NCBI RefSeq assembly: GCF_016907015.1
Contig: NZ_JAFBBE010000010.1
Coordinates: 50,353 to 114,352, forward strand
Length of the DNA stretch: 64,000 nucleotides
Direction: 5' to 3'
Source: Oceanisphaera litoralis
Lineage (GTDB): Bacteria; Pseudomonadota; Gammaproteobacteria; Enterobacterales; Aeromonadaceae
Shown in pieces: positions 30,724 to 40,041 of the stretch; the first letter of the stretch is position 1, and each line of letters starts with the position of its first letter. The notes under the pieces are model-generated. The model was not told where the DNA came from. It searched no databases and was given only the letters and a program-made list of their open reading frames with translations. The translations under genes and the position numbers were made by a program.

Positions 30724-31719
30724 CTACTCCTTATCCCGCTCCTTATTCAATTCCTTATTCAATTCCTTATTCAATTCCTTATTCAATTCCTTATCCAACG
30801 CCTCATTCAGCTCTGGCAGCACCTCGAACAGATCCGCCACCAGGCCATAGTCGGCCACCTCGAAGATAGGGGCCTCGCCATCCTTGTTGATGGCCACTAT
30901 GACCTTCGAGTCTTTCATCCCCGCCAGATGCTGTATGGCACCAGACAGGCCCACGGCGATATAGAGCTCGGGCGCCACTATCTTGCCGGTTTGCCCTACC
31001 TGCATGTCATTGGCGGCAAAGCCCGCATCCACCGCCGCCCGGGTGGCACCCACGGCCCCGCTCAGCTTGTCGGCCACTTGTTCCAGCAGCGAAAAATGCT
31101 CTTTCGACCCCATTCCCCGACCGCCGGAGATCACCACCCGTGCCGCCGTCAGCTCGGGCCGCTCGCTGGCCGCCAGCGCCTCGCTCACAAAGCGGCTGCC
31201 GCCGGGCCCGGGCACCGGTGCCAGCTCTTCCAGCTCCGCCCGGTTATTACCGGGCACCATGGCCTCGAAGGCGGTGGCGCGCACAGTCAGCACCTTGATG
31301 GCGTCCAGCGACTGCACCATGGCAATGGCATTACCCGCGTAAATGGGCCGTCGAAAGGTATCCGCCGCCTCGATAGCCACCACATCCGATACCATGCCCA
31401 CGTCCAGCAACGCGGCCACCCGGGGCAGCAGATTCTTGCCCTGGGTAGTGGCCGCCGCCAGCAGATGACTGTACTCACCGGCCAGCGACACCACCAGGGC
31501 GGCACAGGGCTCGGCCCGCTGATGCTCATAGCTCGCATCATCCGCCAGCAATACCTTGCCGACGCCAAGCCCGCGAGCGGCCTCGGCCACCGCCCGGCAA
31601 TCATGTCCCATCACCAGCAGATCGATCTCGCCACCCAACAGGGCGGCGGCGGTCAGGGCGTGGAAGCAGGCGGGCTTGAGCCCGTCGTTATCGTGTTCCG
31701 CTATCACCAGAGTCGCCAT
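30724..31719 (-). CDS. etfA: Electron transfer flavoprotein, alpha subunit, with repeat-expanded C-terminus
   Basis: With EtfB, takes electrons from acyl-CoA dehydrogenases and passes them to ETF-quinone oxidoreductase. The 331-residue protein has the FAD-binding C-terminal domain: [53 protein letters not shown] and [18 protein letters not shown]. Normal family members end soon after DLFEVLPEL; here a charged extension of about 23 residues follows (309-331) built of ELNK repeats from a 12-bp DNA repeat. etfB precedes it with a 1-bp overlap. Confidence 0.97.
   Translation of the reverse strand: MATLVIAEHDNDGLKPACFHALTAAALLGGEIDLLVMGHDCRAVAEAARGLGVGKVLLADDASYEHQRAEPCAALVVSLAGEYSHLLAAATTQGKNLLPRVAALLDVGMVSDVVAIEAADTFRRPIYAGNAIAMVQSLDAIKVLTVRATAFEAMVPGNNRAELEELAPVPGPGGSRFVSEALAASERPELTAARVVISGGRGMGSKEHFSLLEQVADKLSGAVGATRAAVDAGFAANDMQVGQTGKIVAPELYIAVGLSGAIQHLAGMKDSKVIVAINKDGEAPIFEVADYGLVADLFEVLPELNEALDKELNKELNKELNKELNKERDKE
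30731..30814 (-). repeat. 12-bp tandem repeat coding the ELNK tail of EtfA
   Basis: Four perfect TTATTCAATTCC units (30743-30790, plus-strand reading) flanked by one degenerate unit on the stop-codon side and two on the other. Because the unit is 12 bp, copy-number changes keep the frame and change tail length in four-residue steps. Confidence 0.95.
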
Positions 31720-32468
31720 CAGATCACCTTTGCGTCGTTTTTCAGTTTCGCCACCAGCTCGGCCACATCCTTCACCCGGATGCCTGCCTTGCGCACCGGG
31801 GGCGGAACGACCTTCACCAGGCGCGTGTGGGCTCGGGGCTCAACGCCCAATTCATCGGCGGTGAGGGTTTCCAGCGGCTTCTGCTTGGCCTTCATTATAC
31901 TGGGCAGGGAGGCATAGCGCGGCGTGTTCAGCCGCAGATCCGTGGTCACCACCGCCGGCAGCGTCAGGGCCAGGGTCTGCAGGCCGCCGTCCACTTCCCG
32001 GGTAACCCGCAGCTCGTCGCCATCCCGTTCTATGCCGGAGGCGAAGGTGCCCTGAGGCCAGCCGGTGAGTGCGGCCAGCATCTGACCGACCTGATTGTTG
32101 TCGGTGTCGATGGACTGCTTGCCGAGCAGCACCAGGCCGGGCTGCTCCCGCTCCACCAGTTTGGCCAGCAGCCTGGCCACCGTCAGCGGCTCGACCACAC
32201 CATCCGCGATCACCAGCAGCGCCCTGTCCGCCCCCAGTGCCAGCGCCGTACGCAGTTGCTCCTGCGCCGCCTGGGGGCCGATGGACACCGCCACTATTTC
32301 CGATACCCAGCCCGCTTCCTTCATTCGTACCGCCTCTTCCAGCGCTATCTCGCAGAAGGGATTGGCTGCCATCTTCACATTGTTCAGATCCACGTCGCTT
32401 TCATCGGCCAGTACCCTGACCCTGACGTGGTAATCGATAACCCGCTTGACCGTTACCAGCACCTTCAT
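31719..32468 (-). CDS. etfB: Electron transfer flavoprotein, beta subunit
   Basis: The 249-residue partner of EtfA, which binds AMP and the docking helix for dehydrogenases. Signatures: [53 protein letters not shown] and the recognition-loop region AKQKPLETL. Divergent from the ETF-QO gene over 129 bp, so donor and acceptor genes probably share a control region. Confidence 0.97.
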   Translation of the reverse strand: MKVLVTVKRVIDYHVRVRVLADESDVDLNNVKMAANPFCEIALEEAVRMKEAGWVSEIVAVSIGPQAAQEQLRTALALGADRALLVIADGVVEPLTVARLLAKLVEREQPGLVLLGKQSIDTDNNQVGQMLAALTGWPQGTFASGIERDGDELRVTREVDGGLQTLALTLPAVVTTDLRLNTPRYASLPSIMKAKQKPLETLTADELGVEPRAHTRLVKVVPPPVRKAGIRVKDVAELVAKLKNDAKVI

Positions 32469-32597
32469 CCTTGCCTCCGGACGCTATCGGATGTGCCTTA
32501 ATACTACGCCATGCTCCCGGATCCTGCCGTTTTCACCTTTGTTAAATACCGCAACCAATACAATAATTTAGCCATGCCCCTACAACAGCAGGATCGG

Positions 32598-34247
32598 ATG
32601 ATGCAACGGGAGTCGATGGAGTTTGATGTGGTGATAGTGGGTGCCGGCCCCGCCGGACTGGCCGCGGCCTGCCGGCTGATGCAAGAGGCCGACGCCGCCA
32701 GCCTGACGATCAGTGTTTGCGTGGTGGAAAAAGGCGCCGAAGTGGGGGCGCATATTCTGTCCGGCGCCCTGCTCGACATTCGTGCCCTGGCCGAGCTGTT
32801 CCCGGACTGGCAAGCCCGGGGCGCCCCGGTTCACACCGCCGTCGGCGATGACCGCGTCTATATGCTGACCAGCGAAACCGGCGGCATCGAGCTGCCCTCC
32901 GCCCTGGTGCCCGCCCCCATGCACAACCGGGGCAATTACATCATCAGCCTCGGCAACCTGTGCCGCTGGCTGGCGATTCAGGCCGAGCAGCTGGGGGTGG
33001 CGATATTTCCCGGCTTTGCCGCCCGGTCTCCGCTTTACGACGATCAGGGAGCGGTATGCGGCATTCTCACCGGCGACCTGGGACTGGCGGCCGATGGCAG
33101 CCCCAAGTCCAACCATGTGCCGGGCATGGAGTTGCGCGCCCGCTATACCCTCTTTGCCGAAGGCAGTCGCGGCCATATCGGCAAGGAGCTGATCAGCCGC
33201 TTCGAGCTCGACCAAGGCCGGGATCCCCAGCACTATGGACTCGGTATCAAGGAGCTGTGGCAGCTGGCGCCGGAGCGTCACCGGCCCGGCCTGGTGATAC
33301 ACGGCAGTGGCTGGCCATTGAAAGAGGCTCGGGGTGGGTTTTTCATGTATCACGGGGATGACAATCAGGTGGCGGTGGGCCTGATCGTGGATCTCGACTA
33401 TACCAACCCCTGGCTCAGCCCGTTCGAGGAATGTCAGCGGCTCAAGCAGCATCCGCTGCTGGCTCGACACCTGGAGGGCGGCAAACGCCTGGCCTTCGGT
33501 GCCCGCGCCATTACCAAGGGGGGCCTGAACTCGCTGCCACGCCTGACCATGCCCGGTGCCCTGCTGCTGGGCTGCGATGCCGGCACCCTGGATGGCGCCA
33601 GGATCAAGGGCATTCATGCCGCCATGAAGTCGGGCATGCTGGCCGCCGACACCCTGGTGCGAACCCTGGCCGCCGGTGATTCAGACGCTCGCACCCTCAT
33701 CGATTTCGACACCGCCTTCAAAGACAGTTGGCTCCACCAGGAACTGAAGCAAAGCCGGAACTTCGTTCCCGCCCTGCATAAATTCGGCCCCTGGCTGGGC
33801 GGCGCCTTCAATTATCTGAACCACAACTGGCTGGGGGGCAAGCTGCCCTTTACCCTGCACGACCGCACTCCCGATCACGCCACCCTGGCCCCCGCCGCCC
33901 GGTGCCGAAAAATAGACTACCCCAGGCCCGACGGCCACTTGTCGTTCGACCGCTTGTCGTCGGTCTATCTGGCCAATACCGGCCACGACGAGGATCAGCC
34001 CTGTCACCTGGTGCTGGCCGATCCCGCGCTGCCGCTGCGTGATAACCTGCCACGCTTCGCGGAGCCGGCCCAGCGTTATTGCCCGGCCGGTGTCTACGAA
34101 ATCGTCACCACGGACGGTGAGCCCAGGTTTCAGATCAACGCCGCCAACTGTGTGCACTGCAAGGCCTGCGACATCAAGGATCCGGCGCAGAATATCCGCT
34201 GGACCCCGCCGGAAGGCGGCAGCGGCCCCAACTATCCCAATATGTAG
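32598..34247 (+). CDS. Electron transfer flavoprotein-ubiquinone oxidoreductase
   Basis: Membrane-associated FAD/[4Fe-4S] enzyme that passes electrons from reduced ETF to ubiquinone. It starts MMQRESMEFDVVIVGAGPAGL (dinucleotide-binding motif), contains the GCDAGTLDGARIKGIHAAMKSG region, and ends with the cluster-binding cysteines in CPAGVYEI and CVHCKACDIKDP followed by WTPPEGGSGPNYPNM. The 549-residue length from 32598 matches the family; the frame is open to 32511, but that extension has no counterpart. Convergent with the SDR gene. Confidence 0.97.
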   Translation: MMQRESMEFDVVIVGAGPAGLAAACRLMQEADAASLTISVCVVEKGAEVGAHILSGALLDIRALAELFPDWQARGAPVHTAVGDDRVYMLTSETGGIELPSALVPAPMHNRGNYIISLGNLCRWLAIQAEQLGVAIFPGFAARSPLYDDQGAVCGILTGDLGLAADGSPKSNHVPGMELRARYTLFAEGSRGHIGKELISRFELDQGRDPQHYGLGIKELWQLAPERHRPGLVIHGSGWPLKEARGGFFMYHGDDNQVAVGLIVDLDYTNPWLSPFEECQRLKQHPLLARHLEGGKRLAFGARAITKGGLNSLPRLTMPGALLLGCDAGTLDGARIKGIHAAMKSGMLAADTLVRTLAAGDSDARTLIDFDTAFKDSWLHQELKQSRNFVPALHKFGPWLGGAFNYLNHNWLGGKLPFTLHDRTPDHATLAPAARCRKIDYPRPDGHLSFDRLSSVYLANTGHDEDQPCHLVLADPALPLRDNLPRFAEPAQRYCPAGVYEIVTTDGEPRFQINAANCVHCKACDIKDPAQNIRWTPPEGGSGPNYPNM

Positions 34248-34322
34248 GGCCTGTTGACCTTTCAAGATGATGTTTGCAGCAGTTTGTGGGGGCTTGATAC
34301 AAGGCAGCGCTTGTTATCGTTT

Positions 34323-35084
34323 TTACAGCCGCAGGCCGCCGTCCATTTCCAGCATGCGGCCATGAAAATAATCGTTGTCGATAATGTACTGCAGGCTCTG
34401 TACCAGCTCGCCTGTTTCGGCCAGGCGGCCCAGGGGAATACGGCGGGTAATGCGCGCCATCGCCTCCGGCTTCATCTGGGCGGTCATGGGAGTGGCGATC
34501 ACCCCGGGGGCGATACCCGCCACCCGAATGCCGTAGCGGCTGAGTTCGCCGGCCCAGCACACCACCAGCGCGGCCACCCCGGCCTTGGTGGCCGCATAAT
34601 TGCTCTGCCCCCGATTCCCCGCCCGGGCCACAGAGGAGATGTTGACGATAAGGCCGCCCTCTCCCCGCTCGGCCATCACCGCCGCCGCCTCCCGGCCGCA
34701 GAGAAAGGTGCCGGTGAGATTGACATCCACCACCTGCTGCCACTGCTGCAGGCTCATTTTGTTGACGAGCTTGCCGTCTTCCAGCTTGACCAGCAGGGCA
34801 TCGCGCATCAGGCCCGCGTTGTTGACCAGCACATCCAGCCCACCCAGCTCCCGCGCCAGATGACCGAAGGTGTCCGTCACCTGGGTTTCATCGGTAATAT
34901 CACACAGATAGACCCCCACCCGGGCACCGGTGGCCGCTACCATTTCTCCGCTGTTGGCCAAGTCCTTCTCGTTGTTGTCGATCAGCGCCAGCGTCGCGCC
35001 CTGCCGGGCCAGATGATGAGCCATTGCCTGACCCAACCCCCGGCCCGCCCCCGTCATCGCCACCACCTTGCCTTTGATATCCAT
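34323..35084 (-). CDS. Short-chain dehydrogenase/reductase of the branched-chain degradation cluster
   Basis: A 253-residue classical SDR: NAD(P)-binding TGAGRGLG, NNAG, catalytic Ser (NISS) and YAATK. The fold resembles FabG, but it lies 2 bp after mmsB at the end of a valine-degradation run, which argues for a 3-hydroxyacyl-CoA-type substrate; 2-methyl-3-hydroxybutyryl-CoA (isoleucine route) would fit with the thiolase in the same run. The substrate is inference. Confidence 0.85.
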   Translation of the reverse strand: MDIKGKVVAMTGAGRGLGQAMAHHLARQGATLALIDNNEKDLANSGEMVAATGARVGVYLCDITDETQVTDTFGHLARELGGLDVLVNNAGLMRDALLVKLEDGKLVNKMSLQQWQQVVDVNLTGTFLCGREAAAVMAERGEGGLIVNISSVARAGNRGQSNYAATKAGVAALVVCWAGELSRYGIRVAGIAPGVIATPMTAQMKPEAMARITRRIPLGRLAETGELVQSLQYIIDNDYFHGRMLEMDGGLRL

Positions 35085-35086
35085 GA

Positions 35087-35989
35087 CTATTCACCTCTCT
35101 CGCTCGACTGGAACAACGTCAGCAGGCTGGAAAAATCCAGTTCATCGCAGCCCGCCACCTGATGCAGGTTGAACAGCGCCCTGGCCGCCGACCCCATGGG
35201 GACCGGCGAGCCGCTGTCCCGGCTCAGCTCCATGGCGAGATTCAGATCCTTGCACATCAGCTTGACCTGAAAGCCCCCCCGATAACCACGGGAGGCGGGC
35301 ACCTTGTCCATCACCCCCGGTACCGGGTTATACAGCTGCAGCACCCAGTTGTTACCCGAGCTCTGTTTGATGATCTCCGACAGTACCTTGGGGTCCAGGC
35401 CGTTGTTGATACCCATGTTGAGCGCCTCACAGGTGCCCGCCATCTGCACCGCCAGCAGCATGTTGTTGCAGGCCTTGGCTACCTGGCCCGCCCCGTGCTC
35501 ACCCGCATGCAGCACCTGCTTGCCCATCTGCTGCAATACAGGCTTTGCTTCGGCAAACTGTGTTTCGCTGCCACCCACGATAAAGGTGAGGGTGCCGGCC
35601 TCGGCGCCGGCTACCCCGCCGGATACGGGCGCATCGATAAACTCCAGCCCATGGGTCATGGCCTGGGCGGCCGTGGCCCTGGCGGTGGCCGCGTCTATGG
35701 TCGAGCAGTCGATCACCAGGGTGCCCGCTGCCAGATGATCGAACAGGGGATCCGGGCCGCTCACATAGAGCGAGTCCACCTGGGTACCGCTTTGCAGCAT
35801 GGTGATCACCAGCTCCGCCTGCTGCACCGCCTCGGCGGCAGACGCGGCCGGTGTGGCTCCCTGCCCGGCGGCCCGTCGGACCGCTTCGGGCTGCAAGTCA
35901 TAGACCTGCACCCTGTGCCCGGCCTTGAGCAAGTTCACCACCATGGGGCTGCCCATGTTACCCAGGCCGATAAATGCAATCGTCGCCAT
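35087..35989 (-). CDS. mmsB: 3-hydroxyisobutyrate dehydrogenase
   Basis: Oxidises 3-hydroxyisobutyrate to methylmalonate semialdehyde in valine degradation. The 300-residue protein has the N-terminal signature ATIAFIGLGNMGSPMVVNL, the substrate region DAPVSGGVAGAEAGTLTFIVGG, and the catalytic Lys in GAGQVAKACNNM. Start at 35989 after a GGAGGTG ribosome site, 14 bp downstream of the hydrolase gene. Upstream in-frame starts would overlap that gene. Confidence 0.95.
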   Translation of the reverse strand: MATIAFIGLGNMGSPMVVNLLKAGHRVQVYDLQPEAVRRAAGQGATPAASAAEAVQQAELVITMLQSGTQVDSLYVSGPDPLFDHLAAGTLVIDCSTIDAATARATAAQAMTHGLEFIDAPVSGGVAGAEAGTLTFIVGGSETQFAEAKPVLQQMGKQVLHAGEHGAGQVAKACNNMLLAVQMAGTCEALNMGINNGLDPKVLSEIIKQSSGNNWVLQLYNPVPGVMDKVPASRGYRGGFQVKLMCKDLNLAMELSRDSGSPVPMGSAARALFNLHQVAGCDELDFSSLLTLFQSSERGE

Positions 35990-36003
35990 TATGCTCACCT
36001 CCG

Positions 36004-37131
36004 TTACAGACTCGTCAGCGGATTGACCGGCCAGGGCGATTCGAACAGGGCTGCCAGCACCCCTTCGTCCACGGCCTTCAGGCTTGTGAAGGTCCAGTCG
36101 GGTCGGTTGTCCTTGTCGATCAGCCTGGCCCGCACGCCTTCGGCAAACTCCCGAAACCGGCACAGTTGCACCGACAGCGCCAGCTCGGCCCGAAACACCT
36201 CGGCCAGCGAACAGTGCCGACTGCGGCGTAATTGCTCTGCAATCACCCTGATAGCCAGCGGGCTGCCCGCCGCCAGACCCTGCCGGGCCTGTTGGAACCA
36301 GGAGTCTTCATACTCGGCACCGAGTATCGCCGCCACCTTGTTCGCCAGGCTGTCTTTATCCAGCAGAAGGCGGATCTGTGGCTGGTGTTGCCGCAAGGGC
36401 GACGACAAGCCGGCAAAGACATCCCCCGAGTCTGCCTCCAGTTGCCGCAGCACCGCACTCACCGCCGCCTCGGGTCGGTGCCAGTTTGTCACCGCCTGCA
36501 GGGCCGGCAGCAGTTCGGCTCGCTTGTCGGCGGCGAGGGTCCTGTTACCCAATCCCAGCCAATGGGCGTCCTTGCCATTGATGGCGCAACCGGTCAGGGC
36601 GATAAATTCCCCCAGCCCCGGCGGTAAATGATTGAGAAACCAGCTACCGCCCACATCCGGATACAGGGCTATGGTGACTTCTGGCATCGCCAGCCGGCTG
36701 GTTTCGGTGACGATACGGTGCGAGCAGGCACTGAACAGGCCCATGCCGCCGCCCATGACGATGCCGCCTCCCCAGCACAGCACCGGCTTATTGAAGGTAT
36801 GCAGCAGGTAATCGAGCCGGTATTCCCGCTCGAAGAAGCGTGCCGCCAATTCGGACACCGGCGCCAGCCCCCGTTCATCGACTGGCCCGGTTTCGCAAAT
36901 GGCGTGATACAGCGTCACCACATCGCCGCCGGCACAGAAGGCCTTGTCGCCGGCACCATCGAGCAGCACCGCCACCAGCTGCGGATCCTGCTGCCAGGCT
37001 GTCAGCGTCGGCAGCATCTGTTCGATCATCTCCAGCGTCAGGGCATTGAGGCTGCGCTCGGCATTCAGCCTGATGTGACCGATACGCTTTCCGTCGCCGG
37101 TTGGATATTCCTCGATGCTCAGGCCGCTCAT
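36004..37131 (-). CDS. 3-hydroxyisobutyryl-CoA hydrolase (enoyl-CoA hydratase fold)
   Basis: Releases free 3-hydroxyisobutyrate from its CoA ester, the step before MmsB. The 375-residue protein is longer than ordinary hydratases and carries the HIBCH signatures KAFCAGGDVVTLY, CWGGGIVMGGGMGLF, MPEVTIALYPDVGGSWFLNHLP and the C-terminal FREFAEGVRARLIDKDNRPDW. Crotonase-fold hydratases of about 260 residues would lack this tail. Sits between the acyl-CoA dehydrogenase and mmsB genes. Confidence 0.92.
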   Translation of the reverse strand: MSGLSIEEYPTGDGKRIGHIRLNAERSLNALTLEMIEQMLPTLTAWQQDPQLVAVLLDGAGDKAFCAGGDVVTLYHAICETGPVDERGLAPVSELAARFFEREYRLDYLLHTFNKPVLCWGGGIVMGGGMGLFSACSHRIVTETSRLAMPEVTIALYPDVGGSWFLNHLPPGLGEFIALTGCAINGKDAHWLGLGNRTLAADKRAELLPALQAVTNWHRPEAAVSAVLRQLEADSGDVFAGLSSPLRQHQPQIRLLLDKDSLANKVAAILGAEYEDSWFQQARQGLAAGSPLAIRVIAEQLRRSRHCSLAEVFRAELALSVQLCRFREFAEGVRARLIDKDNRPDWTFTSLKAVDEGVLAALFESPWPVNPLTSL

Positions 37132-37147
37132 GCATTCTCCTTAGCCG

Positions 37148-38302
37148 TTACAGCTCCCCGCTTCCTTCCGCCAGCACCCGCCGGGCGATCAGCAACTTCA
37201 TGATCTCGTTGGTGCCTTCCAGAATACGATGCACCCGGGTATCGCGCAGGTAACGCTCCAGCGGATACTCCCGTATATAACCGTAGCCGCCATACAACTG
37301 CAGCGCCCGATCGCACACCCGAAACCCCACGTCGGTGGCAAACCGCTTGGCCATGGCGCAATAGGTGGTGGCATCCGGGTGTCCCGCATCCAGCCTGCAG
37401 GCGGCCAGCCGCACCAGCTGGCGGGCCGCCACCAGCTCGGTGGCCATGTCGGCCAGGGTAAACTGCAACGCCTGAAACTCCGCCAGCTTGCGGCCGAACT
37501 GGCTGCGCTCCTGCAGGTACTGCCGTGCCTTGTTCAGCGCCTGCTGGGCCGTGCCCAGTGAGCAGCTGGCGATATTGATGCGTCCGCCATCCAGCCCCTT
37601 CATCGCTATCTTGAAGCCCTCGCCTTCCCGGCCCAGCAATTGCCCGGCCGGCACCTTGACCCCCTCGAAGGTGACGGTGCGGGTTGGCTGGCTGTTCCAG
37701 CCCATCTTGTCTTCGGGGCGACCGTAGCTGATGCCCGGACTGTCGGCATCCAGCGCGAAGGCGGAGATACCGCCGGCCCCCTCACCGCCGGTGCGGGCCA
37801 TCACCACCAGTACCTGGGTACTGCCGGCACCGGAGATAAACATCTTGCTGCCATTCAGCTCGTAATGATCACCAACCCTAAGGGCACTGGTTTTCAGGGC
37901 GGCCGCGTCGGAGCCGGCATTGGCCTCGGTCAGACAGTAGGAGCCCAATAACCGGCCGCCGACCAGGCCTTCGCCCCAGCGGGCCCAACTGTCCCGGGTT
38001 CCGAAACTGGCCACCATCCAGGTGACCATGTTGTGGATGGTGATGAAGGCGGTGGTGGAGGTGCAGCCCATGGACAGCCGCTCGAAGATCAGGCTGGCGT
38101 CGAGCCGGCTCAGGCCCAGGCCACCGGCCGACTCCGGGGTGTACAGGCCGCAGAAGCCGAGCTCGCCGGCCTTTTTCAGCACCTCGACCGGAAAATAATG
38201 ATCCCGATCCCAGTCGGCGGCGTAGGGCTCCAGCTCGTTACGGGCAAAGTCATCGGCCAGCTCGACGAAGGCGCGCTGCTCGTCACTCAGTTCAAAGTCC
38301 AT
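37148..38302 (-). CDS. Acyl-CoA dehydrogenase, probably isobutyryl-CoA dehydrogenase
   Basis: FAD enzyme introducing the alpha-beta double bond. The 384-residue protein starts MDFELSDEQRAFVELADDF and has YCLTEANAGSDAAALKT, the RMNIASC-like segment GGRINIASCSLGTAQ, and the catalytic-Glu region ILEGTNEIMKLL. Its place in the valine branch suggests isobutyryl-CoA (ACAD8-like) or short branched-chain substrates. ATG 38302 has GGGAG 5 nt upstream; a GTG two codons earlier is possible. Electrons would go to EtfAB. Confidence 0.9.
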   Translation of the reverse strand: MDFELSDEQRAFVELADDFARNELEPYAADWDRDHYFPVEVLKKAGELGFCGLYTPESAGGLGLSRLDASLIFERLSMGCTSTTAFITIHNMVTWMVASFGTRDSWARWGEGLVGGRLLGSYCLTEANAGSDAAALKTSALRVGDHYELNGSKMFISGAGSTQVLVVMARTGGEGAGGISAFALDADSPGISYGRPEDKMGWNSQPTRTVTFEGVKVPAGQLLGREGEGFKIAMKGLDGGRINIASCSLGTAQQALNKARQYLQERSQFGRKLAEFQALQFTLADMATELVAARQLVRLAACRLDAGHPDATTYCAMAKRFATDVGFRVCDRALQLYGGYGYIREYPLERYLRDTRVHRILEGTNEIMKLLIARRVLAEGSGEL

Positions 38303-38364
38303 GAACACTCCCTAAGCAAGCGGTAAGCTACAAGCGAAAGCAGCCAACCGTAACCCCTCCCCAG

Positions 38365-38422
38365 CCCTCCCCTTACGTTGCACATTGGCACTATTCTGTT
38401 GAAACAGAGGTCAAGGGGAGGG
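38365..38422. repeat. Intergenic inverted repeat between mmsA and the acyl-CoA dehydrogenase gene
   Basis: Perfect 10-bp arms CCCTCCCCTT / AAGGGGAGGG enclose a smaller hairpin TCTGTT-GA-AACAGA. No U-tract follows, so it is not a standard terminator; it may be a dispersed repeat or an mRNA processing or stability element inside the transcript. Confidence 0.7.
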
Positions 38423-38486
38423 AGCAAAACCGATTCAACGGCTTCATTCGGGCTGCTTATGGCTGACCACTTAAAGCTTACGGCTA

Positions 38487-39980
38487 TCATTTCAGGTGAA
38501 TCGACATGTTGGGGCCGGCCACCGCCTCGTCATCAAACCAGCGGGCGGTGATGGTCTTGGTTTCGGTATAGAAACGCACCGCCTGCTTGCCATAGGCGTG
38601 CAGATCGCCGTAGAAGGAATGGCGCCAGCCGGTGAAGGAAAAAAACGGCAGCGGTACCGGTATGGGCACATTGATGCCCACCTGACCGACCTGGATCTCG
38701 TGCTGATATTTGCGCGCGGCCGCCCCCGAGGCGGTGAATATCGAGGTGCCGTTGCCGTAGGGATTGGCGTTCACCAGCTCGATGGCCTCATCCAGGCTGG
38801 CTACCGTCATCACCAGTAGCACGGGGCCGAAAATCTCTTCCTTGTAAATCGTCATGTCGCGGGTCACGCCGCCGAACAGGGTGGGCCCCAGCCAGTTGCC
38901 GTCCGGGTAATCGCTCACCTGCACCTGGCTGCCGTCGAGCAAACAGTCGGCGCCCTCGCTTTTTCCCTTGGCTATCAGCTGCAGCACCCGTGTTTTGGCC
39001 GCCTTGCTGATCAAGGGGCCATAAGCTGCTTGCGGGTCGTTCCAGATACCGGGCCGCACTTTTTCCATCGCCGCCTTCAGCTCGGGGAGCAGCTCCCCGG
39101 CCTCGCCCACCAGCACCGCCACCGAAATCGCCATGCAGCGCTGCCCGGCGGCGCCGACCGAGGCGCCCACCAGATTATTTATTGCCTGTTGCCGGTTGGC
39201 ATCGGGCAGCACCACCATGTGGTTCTTGGCACCGGCAAAGGCCTGCACCCGCTTCAGATGGTCGGTGCCGGTACGATAAATATGCCGGGCCACCGCCACC
39301 GAGCCGACGAAGGAAATGGCCCGTACCTGCGGGTGTATCAGCAACTGATCAACCACTTCCTTGCCCCCGTGCACCACCTGCAGCAAGCCGTCGGGCGCAC
39401 CCGCCTCCATAAACAGCTCCGCCAGCCGCATTGGCACCAGCGGATCCTGCTCCGAGGGCTTGAGCACCAAGGTATTACCGCAGGCAATGGCCAGCGGAAA
39501 CATCCACAGCGGTATCATGGCCGGAAAATTGAACGGCGTGATGCCTACGCAGACACCCAGCGGCTGGGTAAAACTGTAACAGTCGACCCCGCGGGCCACG
39601 TTTTCCTGAGTTTCCCCCATGCCGAGCGAGGCGATATTCGCCGCCTGCTCCACCACTTCTATGCCGCGCCACACATCGCCTTTGGCATCCTCCAGGGTCT
39701 TGCCGGTATCCCGACTGAGCAGGCGGGCGATGTCGTCGTGATGCTCTTTCAGCAACGCCTGATAACGCAGCATCAGCCGGGCCCGCTCCGGCACCGGCGT
39801 TTCTTTCCAGTCGACAAAGGCGGCACTGGCCGCCGCCACCGCCGCATCCACTTCCGCCGCCGTGGCACAGGGCAGGCGGGCAATCACCTTCTGGGTGGCC
39901 GGGTTGTTCACCTCCAGCCACTGTTCGGTGCGGCTGGGCACCATGTTGCCACCAATCAGCAACGGGATCTGATACGCCAT
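38487..39980 (-). CDS. mmsA: Methylmalonate-semialdehyde dehydrogenase (CoA-acylating)
   Basis: Converts methylmalonate semialdehyde to propionyl-CoA, and malonate semialdehyde to acetyl-CoA. The 497-residue aldehyde-dehydrogenase-family protein has [21 protein letters not shown], the MMSDH-type active-site Cys in [11 protein letters not shown], and [25 protein letters not shown] near the C-terminus. GGAGGGAG precedes the ATG at 39980; an upstream start at 40004 has no such site. Confidence 0.97.
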   Translation of the reverse strand: MAYQIPLLIGGNMVPSRTEQWLEVNNPATQKVIARLPCATAAEVDAAVAAASAAFVDWKETPVPERARLMLRYQALLKEHHDDIARLLSRDTGKTLEDAKGDVWRGIEVVEQAANIASLGMGETQENVARGVDCYSFTQPLGVCVGITPFNFPAMIPLWMFPLAIACGNTLVLKPSEQDPLVPMRLAELFMEAGAPDGLLQVVHGGKEVVDQLLIHPQVRAISFVGSVAVARHIYRTGTDHLKRVQAFAGAKNHMVVLPDANRQQAINNLVGASVGAAGQRCMAISVAVLVGEAGELLPELKAAMEKVRPGIWNDPQAAYGPLISKAAKTRVLQLIAKGKSEGADCLLDGSQVQVSDYPDGNWLGPTLFGGVTRDMTIYKEEIFGPVLLVMTVASLDEAIELVNANPYGNGTSIFTASGAAARKYQHEIQVGQVGINVPIPVPLPFFSFTGWRHSFYGDLHAYGKQAVRFYTETKTITARWFDDEAVAGPNMSIHLK

Positions 39981-40041
39981 GGCTGTTACTCCCTCCAGTT
40001 TCAATCAGCAGGTTCAATCAAGAGGTTCGGCCTGCACCGGA

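Noticed and set aside
34248..34322. Possible terminator between the ETF-QO gene and the SDR gene
   Set aside because: The 75-bp gap has no convincing inverted repeat with a U-tract on either strand.
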